Below, in pieces: positions 36,008-43,652 of a DNA stretch of 64,000 nucleotides. The position numbers and the translations under genes are program-made. Below the pieces are notes generated by a model that was not told where the DNA came from, did no database searches, and was given only the letters and a program-made list of their open reading frames with translations. The DNA is from Sphaerimonospora thailandensis (GTDB lineage: Bacteria; Actinomycetota; Actinomycetes; Streptosporangiales; Streptosporangiaceae). The stretch spans positions 1 to 64,000 of the forward strand of contig NZ_BOOG01000004.1 in NCBI RefSeq assembly GCF_016863115.1, written 5' to 3'. Numbering within the stretch: the stretch's first letter is position 1; each line of letters opens with the position of its first letter.

Positions 36008-36310
36008 TCAGCCGAGGTCGTCGAACTCCCCGTCTTTGACTCCGCCGATGAAGGCGTCCCACTCAGCAGGGGTGAAGGCGAGCACCGGGCCGTCGAGGTC
36101 CTTGGAGTCGCGCACCAGGAAGAGCCGCTCAGCGTCCGCCTTGTGTCCGATCCCCGCCTGACCGGCATCAACGGTCGTGACCTCCACGCAGCTGCCGCCG
36201 TTTCCGCCGCTACGGGTGCTCTTGCTCCAGACACCGACCTCGACGCATTGGCCGCCTTGCGCGTTACTCCGGCTGGCCTTGCGCCAGCGCATCTGCGACA
36301 GGTCCAGCAT
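36008..36310 (-). CDS. DUF397 protein (partner of WhiJ-type regulators)
   Basis: This roughly 100-residue protein has the DUF397 signature (WRKASRSNAQGGQCVEV at the start, VRDSKDLDGPVLAFTPAEWD in the middle, KDGEFDDL at the end). The first half contains a second, partial copy of the S-R-S-x3-GG-x-CVEV segment (STRSGGNGGSCVEV), making it longer than usual. In Streptomyces, DUF397 proteins sit beside WhiJ-like DNA-binding proteins and tune them during development. It lies 19 bases after the XRE gene on the same strand. ATG 36310 aligns with the family start. Confidence 0.88.
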   Translation of the reverse strand: MLDLSQMRWRKASRSNAQGGQCVEVGVWSKSTRSGGNGGSCVEVTTVDAGQAGIGHKADAERLFLVRDSKDLDGPVLAFTPAEWDAFIGGVKDGEFDDLG

Positions 36311-36329
36311 GGCAGGCCTCTCCATCCGC

Positions 36330-37187
36330 TCACATTTCCCGCGCTACCTGAGCGATCAAGCTCCGGGTCTCGTCCGGCCCCAGGGCTCGCGCTTGGAGGC
36401 TGTCGAACAGCAGGACGTATGCGTCGACTTCGGATTGATCTTCCAGATACACGCTTCCCTGCCAATATTCGACGTAAACGGTCTCGGGATCGGAAGGTTT
36501 CGGGAATCTCAGGAGGGTGAACCCTCCGTCCATCGCCGGATGCAGCCCGGCGGCGAAGGGCAGCACCTGTAGTGTGACGTGCTCAGTCTCCGACAGCTCG
36601 ACCAACCTGCGCAGTTGCTCGCGCATAGGCGCGGGACCTCCGGCGGGGCGTCGGATGACCGCTTCGTTCAGGACGAAGTGCATCCGTGGCGGGTCCTGCC
36701 GTGCCAGCACCCGTTCTTGGCGCTCCATGCGGATCGCAAGCCGCCGCTCCAGTTCCTCCTCCGCGTGGGGCACCGGTGCGGAGGTCAGGACGGCTCGTGC
36801 GTAGCCTTCGGTCTGGAGCACTCCGGGCACGAACTCCGGCTGGTACTCCCGGAAGGTCGCCGCCTCTTCTTCCAGCCCGACGTAGCTTTGGAACCACTCC
36901 GGGATCGCCTCGGACTGCTTGTACCACCACCCCCGCTTACGCGCATCTCGTGCGAGCTGGAGTAATGCCTCGCGGCGTTCGGGGGTGATCCCGTACAGGT
37001 CGAGCATCATGGCCACCAGGGCGACCGCAGGGGCGGTCGTGGCGGCTTCGATGCGCGTGACGGTGACCGGCGAACAGCCGGCATGCTCGGCCACCTGATC
37101 CCGGGTCAGTCCAGCGCTCTTGCGCAGGCGTTGCAGTTCTGCCGCCAGGCGGCGTCGACGAACCGACGGGCTGCGCTGCGCGCTCAT
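36330..37187 (-). CDS. WhiJ-like XRE-HTH regulator with DUF5753 domain
   Basis: This 285-residue regulator has an N-terminal helix-turn-helix (LRKSAGLTRDQVAEHAGCSP then VTVTRIEAA) and a C-terminal DUF5753 domain (IPEWFQSYVGLEEEAATFRE, FVPGVLQTEGYARAV, VQVLPFAAG-like TLQVLPFAAGLH, VYVEYWQGSVYLED). This is the standard architecture of the abundant actinomycete WhiJ family. ATG 37187 is preceded by AGAGGAG; an upstream in-frame ATG lacks support. The divergent gap to 37396 contains AACAT-N5-ATGTT (about 37243) and TGTTGCAACA (37270-37279), either of which could be its operator. Confidence 0.9.
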   Translation of the reverse strand: MSAQRSPSVRRRRLAAELQRLRKSAGLTRDQVAEHAGCSPVTVTRIEAATTAPAVALVAMMLDLYGITPERREALLQLARDARKRGWWYKQSEAIPEWFQSYVGLEEEAATFREYQPEFVPGVLQTEGYARAVLTSAPVPHAEEELERRLAIRMERQERVLARQDPPRMHFVLNEAVIRRPAGGPAPMREQLRRLVELSETEHVTLQVLPFAAGLHPAMDGGFTLLRFPKPSDPETVYVEYWQGSVYLEDQSEVDAYVLLFDSLQARALGPDETRSLIAQVAREM

Positions 37188-37395
37188 GTCACTCCTCTGC
37201 GTATCCGGTGGCGCCAGTCTGCCGCAGCGATCTCCACACATCAACATGCACGATGTTCATTTCGATTCTTGTTGCAACAGGCCCATCGATCACACACACT
37301 GAGCACAAGGAGCAACCGATCAGTTATTCAAAGTGACATCGCTTGCCTGTGAGCCCAAGGAACCGGGCCACGGCGAAGCGAGGTGGTGAGGGGAG

Positions 37396-37836
37396 ATGCG
37401 CATGCGTGACGTTGGAGCGGAGGCCGGCCATCTGATCCGGCTGGCCGGGGAGTTGCATGATCTCGGGCTGGACTCGGTCGTACGGCTTCCACCGCACCAC
37501 GAGCCGAGCATGGAGATCCCCCTCGCCGACGACACGGCAACCGGGCCGGCCACGGAACGGATGCGGATCACGGCCACGCGGCGACGCCGTACCTGGATGT
37601 TCACCTGGGGCCGCGGCCGCCGCAGGCGCGTCCCGGCCACGACACCCGACGCCGCCCGGCTGATCGCCGCCGCCGTCCACGCCACCCGGACCGCTCACGC
37701 CACCCAGCGCGCCGTCACCACCGAGGCCGCGCAGGTCGCGAGGGCGGCAAAGCCCCTGTCGGACGCCGGTGACGTGCAGATCGCCCACGCCACTCAGGCC
37801 GTACCGGGCGCCCGGGTCTTCTGGAGGGCCCGATGA
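37396..37836 (+). CDS. small hypothetical protein, first of two-gene operon
   Basis: This 146-residue protein has no recognised family. The middle is very Arg-rich (ATRRRRTWMFTWGRGRRRR) and the second half is an Ala/Thr-rich helix (AAAVHATRTAHATQRAVTTE). No signal peptide is seen. GAGGGGAG precedes the ATG. Its stop overlaps the start of the anti-sigma-type ATPase gene (ATGA), so the two are co-translated and probably work together. Confidence 0.65.
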   Translation: MRMRDVGAEAGHLIRLAGELHDLGLDSVVRLPPHHEPSMEIPLADDTATGPATERMRITATRRRRTWMFTWGRGRRRRVPATTPDAARLIAAAVHATRTAHATQRAVTTEAAQVARAAKPLSDAGDVQIAHATQAVPGARVFWRAR

Positions 37837-38261
37837 AGGCCCTGGGACTACTGGGACAGATCGACCTGCCCGGCGAGACCGCCTCCGTGCCCAAGGCGCG
37901 GCACTACCTGCGCGTCCTGCTGGCCGGCACCGGGCACCCCCACTGTGACGACGCCCTGCTGCTCACCACCGAACTGGTCGCCAACGCCGTGAGGCATACC
38001 GACTCCGCCAGGCCCGGCGGCCGGGTCACCATCGCCGCCGCACTCCGTGATGGAACGCTCCACATCGATGTCATCGACGCCGGCTCAGCCGTCAACAAAC
38101 CCGAGATCCATCCCGGCGACGACATCGGCATGAGCATCGACGTCGACCAGACGGGCGACGGAGGGCGCGGGCTGTGGCTGGTGCGGGAACTGGCCACCAC
38201 CTGGGGCTGGCACGACACCGGCATCGGCCGCGTGGTCTGGTTCCAGCTCGCGACCGATTGA
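37833..38261 (+). CDS. anti-sigma-factor-type ATP-binding protein (HATPase_c, RsbW-like)
   Basis: This 142-residue GHKL ATPase has the N box ELVANAVRHT near residue 48, G1 box DVIDAGSA near 79 and G2 box GDGGRGLWLVREL near 110; nothing else is attached. Such single-domain kinases bind sigma factors or phosphorylate antagonists in actinomycetes and are often encoded next to WhiJ-like/DUF397 pairs, as here. A hairpin with a pyrimidine-rich tail lies about 150 bases downstream. Confidence 0.88.
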   Translation: MKALGLLGQIDLPGETASVPKARHYLRVLLAGTGHPHCDDALLLTTELVANAVRHTDSARPGGRVTIAAALRDGTLHIDVIDAGSAVNKPEIHPGDDIGMSIDVDQTGDGGRGLWLVRELATTWGWHDTGIGRVVWFQLATD

Positions 38262-38413
38262 GCACAGTTTGCCCCGCCCACGGCCCGCGAACCGCCGCGA
38301 TCTCCGAGTTTCCCCGACTTCAGCTTCGCGAAATCCCGGTGCGGCGGCCGCTGATCTGGGTATCCTTAGGTCATCGCGCAAGCGACACAAGCTAGCCCGG
38401 GGCAATAGCCCCC

Positions 38414-38450
38414 GAGGGCGCGGTCCACGGACCGCGCCCTCTTCCTTTCC
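38414..38450 (+). terminator. strong intrinsic-type terminator hairpin
   Basis: A perfect 13-bp stem (38414-38426 with 38429-38441) is followed by CTTCCTTTCC. A second small hairpin, CGGGGC-AATA-GCCCC, lies just before it. Together they separate the ATPase operon from the next gene. Confidence 0.75.
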
Positions 38451-38492
38451 TCAGTTTCGTTCACACCCCCAAACCTCTGAGGTTGCGTCAGC

Positions 38493-40124
38493 ATGCGTGC
38501 TATCCCGGCCGGCCGTGTCCCCCGGTCGCCCTACTCCCGGCACATCACCACCCGTCTGCTCGACTTCACCAGCACCGCCACTCCGTGGCCGCGACGACTG
38601 TGGGACGTCGGTTCCTTCCTGGCCTTGGAGGAACTGCACGAGGCGGGCACATGGGTCGACCGCAGGGTCCTGTCACAGCCCGCAGTGGACTGGCAGCGCC
38701 ACGCCCTGGAGCGCCTGCTGGGCGACGACCCCGCACTGGGCACCTCTGCCTACCGGCGGGAGCTGCGTGAGGTGCTGAAGACCACGTTGACCTTGGCCAG
38801 CGACGGCCGCCGCAAGCTTCGGCATCTCATCGACATCGCCCACCCCGGCTACCTGGACCGATGGGCCTCCTGCGTCGCCGTCGAAGATCCGCCCCGACCC
38901 GAACGGGTGGCGCGCGCCGTCGCCGCGCACCTGCTCGACAGCGGGCACAGCCCCGCCGGGCTGCAACGGTGGCTACGCGAGGGGCGGCTGAACCTCGCGG
39001 CCACCGACCTGATCAGCGAAGCCGCCGCCCTGCTCACCCAAGCCCCTCGCCAGTGGGAGGTCGTCGTTCCCTTCCACGCCTTGAGCAAGCACGAGGAACT
39101 GGCCGGCTCCCTCCCTAACTGGTTGCCCGCAGACCAGATCAGGTCCCTGCTCGTGAACGCGGAGGTCAAACCACACCGCCAACTCGTGGGCGGACTGCGA
39201 TATCACGTCGAGGCAAGAGACGCCGAACGTGCCGTAGAGATCGCGTCCGACCTGGTTGAGCGCCTGCAGGCACGCGCCCGGTTCGTCGCCTCCGGCGCGG
39301 TGGCCCCGCTGGGCGACGCCTACATCCCGACCGAAGGGCGGGCCTTCCCCCTGCATGTCCCCGCCCGCGGCGCCCAGGTCCTCTCACTCGCCGCAGAGCG
39401 CCAGCTCTACGCGATCGGCCAGGAGCTGCAGCGCTTCGGCGAGCAGACCAGGAGCACGGTGGACGAGGCGCTGGAGATCGCCTCAGCGCTCAATCAGGGA
39501 CCGCTCGCCCCCGCCATCGCGGGAGGCTGGACGGCACTGGAGTCCCTGCTCACCGAGGCCCGCGACCCCGACGAGCGGGAGAAGGTGGTGGCCGCCACGC
39601 GCGCCGCCGCTCTGGTGGCCTGCTCCTGGCCACGCGCCGAGCTCACCGCCCTGTCCTACCGCATCCGTCAAGTGCCCGGCGGCTCCCTCACCGAGAAGCT
39701 CGCCGCCTGCGGCTCGAACCGGGAACGTTCCACACTCATCGCCACCGAACTCGAACATCAAGGTGGGCTTCCACTTATCCGATCCTGGCGCACCGCCAAC
39801 GATGTCGCCTCGGTCTTCCGAATGCGTGAGCTGCTCTCGGACCGCAGACGGGTGCTTGAGCGCGTGCGAGGCTACCTGGAGATTTCGCTGCGACGGCTGT
39901 ACCGGTGCCGCAACATCGTGCTGCACGGCGGCTCCACCGGCGGTGTCGCCCTTCCCGCCACGCTCCGCGTCACCGCCCCACTGGTCGGCGCGGCCCTGGA
40001 CCGTATCGCACACGCGCACCTGGTCGCCGGCGTGCCACCCCTCGCCCTCGCCTCCCGAGCCGAGACCGCGCTCCGGATGGTGGACGACGACCTCGGCCCC
40101 GGCCTCTGCGACCTGATCGACTGA
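38493..40124 (+). CDS. large protein with C-terminal HEPN-type R-x4-H motif
   Basis: This 543-residue, mostly helical protein has no membrane segment and no named family that I recognise. Near the C-terminus RLYRCRNIVLHGG contains Arg473-Asn-x3-His478, the RN-x3-H core found in HEPN ribonucleases of toxin and anti-phage systems, placed on a predicted helix as expected. The ATG at 38493 has GAGG upstream at a somewhat long distance. It sits in the same neighbourhood as DISARM, a toxin-antitoxin remnant and a fragment of another island gene. An RNase effector role is inference; the motif could be fortuitous in an Arg-rich protein. Confidence 0.6.
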   Translation: MRAIPAGRVPRSPYSRHITTRLLDFTSTATPWPRRLWDVGSFLALEELHEAGTWVDRRVLSQPAVDWQRHALERLLGDDPALGTSAYRRELREVLKTTLTLASDGRRKLRHLIDIAHPGYLDRWASCVAVEDPPRPERVARAVAAHLLDSGHSPAGLQRWLREGRLNLAATDLISEAAALLTQAPRQWEVVVPFHALSKHEELAGSLPNWLPADQIRSLLVNAEVKPHRQLVGGLRYHVEARDAERAVEIASDLVERLQARARFVASGAVAPLGDAYIPTEGRAFPLHVPARGAQVLSLAAERQLYAIGQELQRFGEQTRSTVDEALEIASALNQGPLAPAIAGGWTALESLLTEARDPDEREKVVAATRAAALVACSWPRAELTALSYRIRQVPGGSLTEKLAACGSNRERSTLIATELEHQGGLPLIRSWRTANDVASVFRMRELLSDRRRVLERVRGYLEISLRRLYRCRNIVLHGGSTGGVALPATLRVTAPLVGAALDRIAHAHLVAGVPPLALASRAETALRMVDDDLGPGLCDLID

Positions 40125-40228
40125 CCGCGAGCCGAAAGCCCCTGGCTCGAATGGCGGGCCAATCGTCTGCCTCGGCATTACGACGCCGCCTGGCGTGGGT
40201 GCTGGGCGAGCCAGGCGGGTGACACTTG

Positions 40229-40312
40229 TACGGCGCCGAGCGCACGATCTGGGTCGGCTACCTCGGCGACCATCTCCCGAATGAACACCCGGACCAGCTG
40301 AATCACCGTCAA
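40229..40312 (+). pseudogene. fragment of a second copy of the 690-residue island gene (3' end)
   Basis: The reading RTIWVGYLGDHLPNEHPDQL matches KIWIGYLGDHLPN at the end of the 33647-35719 gene. At DNA level 40248-40312 aligns to 35669-35729, apart from a four-base gap and scattered substitutions. Only the last 20-odd codons survive; a stop lies just upstream. Confidence 0.75.
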
Positions 40313-40390
40313 GGACAGGTGGGCGGGCTCGGCGAGGAAACCTCCGAGATGGCGAAAACGGTAGGAACACTTTCCTACTACGGTGGCGCC

Positions 40391-40663
40391 ATGACCGCAC
40401 GGAAGCTGTCGATCTCGGTGCCTCCGGAGGTCGAGAGGACGATCAAGGCGGCGGCTACGGAAGAGGGCAGGCCGGTCTCCGCGTTGCCGGCCGAGGCCGC
40501 CATCGAGAAAGCCCATGTCGCCGCGCTTCAGGCTGCGGGCCGCGCCGCCGCTCGGGAGCTGATGGCGGAGTATGAGAGCGGGCACGGCAAGCTGCCCCAG
40601 GAGTCCCGGCAGCGCGCCCGGGAGTTCCTGGTGGAGGCCGGGCTGCTCGACGACGAGCCGTGA
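40391..40663 (+). CDS. VapB/CopG-type antitoxin
   Basis: This 90-residue protein begins MTARKLSISVPPEVERTIKA, a ribbon-helix-helix-type strand and helix, followed by a charged helical tail (ARELMAEYESGHGKLPQE) that would wrap a toxin. Its stop overlaps the start of a PIN-domain toxin gene by the GTGA arrangement typical of toxin-antitoxin operons. The toxin is broken, so this is probably an orphan antitoxin. Longer in-frame starts exist upstream, but the ATG at 40391 fits the family. Confidence 0.75.
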   Translation: MTARKLSISVPPEVERTIKAAATEEGRPVSALPAEAAIEKAHVAALQAAGRAAARELMAEYESGHGKLPQESRQRAREFLVEAGLLDDEP

Positions 40664-40965
40664 CGGGTAACCGGGTAGCGCGCGTGATCGTCTACGACAC
40701 CGGCGCCCCGCGCTGGCCGCGGAGCGGCACAACCCGGACTTCCTCGCACTGCACGACGAACTGACCGCCGCCCGCATCCGCCCGATCGTCCCTGTAGCTG
40801 TCTTGACCCAAGCCTGGCCCGGCGGCGGCCGACGCCGTGGACGCGATCGTCGTCGCCACCGCGGTCCAGCACCAGGCCGCAGTGGTCACCAGCAACCCCG
40901 AGGACCTGACCCACCTCGCCAACTCGATCGGCATCAAGCTCGTGTTCGGCCATCGATCATGACGT
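40660..40965 (+). pseudogene. broken PIN-domain (VapC-like) toxin
   Basis: The start reads RVARVIVYDTGA (first catalytic Asp). A frameshift then leads to ALAAERHNPDFLALHDEL, and after a second shift and apparent loss of some 30 codons comes DAVDAIVVATAVQHQAAVVT and SNPEDLTHLANSIG, the conserved end of PIN toxins. The last codons run into the palindromic element at 40950. The toxin cannot be made as a single chain. Confidence 0.75.
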
Positions 40966-41014
40966 TGTTGCTGCGAATTCCGCGTTTTTCCAGCAACAAC
41001 GTCATGATCGATGG
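40950..41014. repeat. 65-bp palindromic element, copy 2
   Basis: This is a perfect 24-bp inverted repeat (40950-40973 with 40991-41014) around a 17-base loop. It matches the element at 24672-24736 in the opposite orientation. It sits exactly at the 3' end of the broken PIN toxin, suggesting insertion there. Confidence 0.92.
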
Positions 41015-41097
41015 TGACGATCGCCCGCCAGGAGGCGATGATCGCGCGGCCGCCCGTGATCGCCGCCGCGGAAGAGATCATGAACTCACCGGTCATC

Positions 41098-41377
41098 GAG
41101 GTGTGCGTACCGACTGCGTCCGGAAGCACCTGGACCAACGCGGTCGTCCACGCGAAGTCGCCGGTGACCCCTCTCCCTGTTCCGGTACGGCCGGAGCGTA
41201 CGGGGCGAGGTGACCGACCACAGCACCGTATGGCCCGCTCCTCTCCAGGCTGACCCCGATGAAGAGCACGGCCGCGGGCTGGCGATCGTCGCGGCCTACA
41301 CCGACCGGTGGGGCGTCGACCCCGCACCGGAAGGCAAGACCGTCTGGTTCATCTGCACCGAGCGGGAACCTTCGTGA
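41098..41377 (+). pseudogene. remnant of an anti-sigma-type HATPase gene
   Basis: An N-box-like piece TWTNAVVHAKS appears in one frame near 41128-41160. After a shift, RGEVTDHSTVWPAPLQADP and HGRGLAIVAAYTDRWGV, with TVWFICTE before a stop at 41375-41377, give the G1/G2 boxes of a GHKL ATPase. The upstream half is missing or overwritten by the palindromic element. Confidence 0.7.
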
Positions 41378-41407
41378 GATCCCGGAGCCGGGTGCGTGCG
41401 CCTGGTT

Positions 41408-42313
41408 TTACTTTTCGGTCCACTTCTCGTACGAACTGTCTCCCGGGAGGACCCAGACCTTCACATCGGGCCTGGCGATCGTCCGGAGCGGCGTCACCTT
41501 GCCGCTCGCCTTCGAGACCCGGTAGATCGCCACGCCGGTCCGGGTCTTCGACCGGACGATCAGGCGTCCTGTCTGGTCGAAGTCGAGGTCGTCGATGTAC
41601 TGCCCGCGCGGCAGCCGTACGGTCACCGTGCGGCTCGCATGGCCGGTACGCACGTTGAGCAGGCGCAGCTTGCGATACTTCTCCCACTTTCCGACAGGCA
41701 CGGCGGCCGTGTGGTAGTCATTCGCCAGCGCCGTCGGATACAGCCCCGTCTTCAGCCGCGTCCGGGCGCGCAGCCCTCGATCGAACACGGTCAGTCGATC
41801 CCCTGACAGCAGCAGCCGCTTGCCGTCCGGGCTGAATCCGTTGAAGCCCCACGCGTCCGTCTTTCCCGGAAGCGGCAGCGTCTTGCCTTTCCGCAGGTCC
41901 ACGAAGACCCCCAGCCCCGGCGCCGAGGTCGACACGACGATGTAACTGCCGTCGTCCGACACCAACGGCCACTCCTCGTTGATCGCGAACGCCGTGATCC
42001 GCCGTGACACCACCCTTTCCGTACTGTTCAGGGTCCGCTCGACGAACAGCCCATCCGATTTCCGGTAATAAAAGAAATGCCGTCCGTCCCCGCTGACCAG
42101 GAACGGCGCCTGCGCACCGGCGTTGGCCGCATCGGCGGGTGCCTTGGTGAGCGCCTCGGGCACCTCCACCACGTCTCCGTTGGTCAGCACCAGTTCCCAG
42201 GTCTGGGTTCGCTGCGCGTACGCGATCGTGACCGGCGTGGCGGCGGCCGCAGGCTGTCCAGCCAGGATCAGGGGCGTCAGGAGGAGCGTCGCGAGAGTCG
42301 TACGGAATCTCAT
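41408..42313 (-). CDS. secreted beta-propeller protein (TolB/YncE-like)
   Basis: This 301-residue protein has a signal peptide ending near A-A-A-A-T (residue 25). The rest is made of short repeated beta-blades of the form FSPDGKRLLLSGD, SDDGSYIVVST, FDQTGRLIVRSK, as in TolB and other WD40-like propellers. It has no catalytic motif and is probably a binding or scaffold protein outside the membrane. The ATG lies in a lone leftward gene; the 238-base gap to the next gene shows nothing else. Confidence 0.72.
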   Translation of the reverse strand: MRFRTTLATLLLTPLILAGQPAAAATPVTIAYAQRTQTWELVLTNGDVVEVPEALTKAPADAANAGAQAPFLVSGDGRHFFYYRKSDGLFVERTLNSTERVVSRRITAFAINEEWPLVSDDGSYIVVSTSAPGLGVFVDLRKGKTLPLPGKTDAWGFNGFSPDGKRLLLSGDRLTVFDRGLRARTRLKTGLYPTALANDYHTAAVPVGKWEKYRKLRLLNVRTGHASRTVTVRLPRGQYIDDLDFDQTGRLIVRSKTRTGVAIYRVSKASGKVTPLRTIARPDVKVWVLPGDSSYEKWTEK

Positions 42314-42551
42314 GTTTCATGAGATGCCGGAAATCTCCAGAAAGTTGCCGGTTCGGGAGCGCGTCAACGCCGCAGGAACGTCGCGACCGACGTCACGAAC
42401 CGGTGGGCGTCGTCGAACGCGCGGCCGCGGCCTCCTCGGCGGTTGGCAGAATTGTCGGACCGCACCGACCCGGGCGCGGCCACGGCGGACGGCCACGGCG
42501 CGCGGCGGCGGTCCTACCGGAAGGAGTAGCGGCGAGGCGCCGCACACGACC

Positions 42552-43652
42552 ATGAAGATCACTGGAATCGAGCTGCGGCGGATCGCGATGCCGCTGGTCG
42601 CACCGTTCCGCACCTCGTTCGGCACCGAGACCGCGCGTGACGTGCTGCTCGTACGGGTGGTCACGCCGGAGGCCGAGGGGTGGGGCGAGTGCGTGGCCAT
42701 GTCGGAGCCCCTCTACTCCCCCGAATACGTCGACGGCGCCGCCGAGGCCATGCGCCGTTTCCTCATCCCGGCGCTGCCCGACCAGGCCGACGCCCAGGCC
42801 GCCGGCCGCGCGCTGGCGCCGTTCAAGGGCCACCGGATGGCCAAGGCCGCGCTGGAGACGGCGGTCCTGGATGCCCAGTTGCGTGCCCGCGGCGAGTCCC
42901 TCGCCGCGTATCTCGGCGCCGTCGCCGACCGCGTCCCCTGCGGGGTGTCGATCGGCATCATGGGCTCAATTCCCGAACTGCTCGACACCGTCGAGGGCTA
43001 CCTGGCCCAGGGTTACATCCGGATCAAACTGAAGATCCAGCCCGGCTGGGACGTGGCGCCCGTCCGCGCCGTTCGCGAGCGGTTCGGACCCGAGTTGCCG
43101 CTCCAGGTCGACGCCAACGCCGCCTACACCCTGGCCGACGCCCCTCACCTGGCCAGGCTCGACGCCTTCGACCTGCTGCTCATCGAGCAGCCCCTGGCCG
43201 ACGACGACATCGTCCAGCACGCCGCCCTCGCCCGCCGGATCACCACCCCGATCTGCCTGGACGAGTCGATCGAGTCGGCCGAGCACGCGGCCGCCGCCAT
43301 CACCCTGGGCGCGTGCTCGATCATCAACGTCAAGCCGGGCCGCGTCGGCGGCTACCTGGAGGCCCGCCGCATCCACGACCTGGCCCGCGCCCACGGCGTC
43401 GCCCTGTGGTGCGGCGGCATGCTGGAGACGGGCATCGGCCGCGCCGCCAACGTCGCCCTGGCCGCCCTGCCCGGCTTCACCCTGCCGGGCGACACCTCCG
43501 CCTCGCGCCGCTACTTCGCGACCGACATCACCCCGCCGTTCGAGCTGAACGACGGCCACCTGGACGTGCCCACCGGTCCCGGCATCGGCGTGGACCCGGT
43601 CCCGGACATCCTGGACGAGGTCACGACCTCCGTCGAGTGGATCACCCGTTAG
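42552..43652 (+). CDS. menC: enolase-superfamily enzyme, MenC type 2 / N-acylamino acid racemase
   Basis: This 366-residue enzyme has the muconate-cycloisomerase-like fold. The acid/base motif is K-L-K (IRIKLKIQPG) near residue 159, metal ligands lie in QVDANAAY, LIEQPL and CLDESI, and the second catalytic Lys is in INVKPGRVGGYLEA. This combination is that of o-succinylbenzoate synthases of the Bacillus/Amycolatopsis type, which also racemise N-acylamino acids. No other menaquinone gene is nearby, so the racemase role is as likely. The ATG at 42552 matches the family start; upstream in-frame codons read like non-coding sequence. Its last 11 bases overlap the convergent MFS gene. Confidence 0.85.
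   Translation: MKITGIELRRIAMPLVAPFRTSFGTETARDVLLVRVVTPEAEGWGECVAMSEPLYSPEYVDGAAEAMRRFLIPALPDQADAQAAGRALAPFKGHRMAKAALETAVLDAQLRARGESLAAYLGAVADRVPCGVSIGIMGSIPELLDTVEGYLAQGYIRIKLKIQPGWDVAPVRAVRERFGPELPLQVDANAAYTLADAPHLARLDAFDLLLIEQPLADDDIVQHAALARRITTPICLDESIESAEHAAAAITLGACSIINVKPGRVGGYLEARRIHDLARAHGVALWCGGMLETGIGRAANVALAALPGFTLPGDTSASRRYFATDITPPFELNDGHLDVPTGPGIGVDPVPDILDEVTTSVEWITR

Noticed and set aside
38373-38441. Possible tRNA gene because of strong pairing near CCCGGGGC
   Set aside because: Only stacked hairpins are present; there is no cloverleaf, T-loop GTTC or anticodon arm.
40226-40663. A single 145-residue protein running from the island-gene fragment into the antitoxin
   Set aside because: The frame is open by chance; the antitoxin has its own ATG at 40391 and family start, and the upstream part matches the end of another gene.
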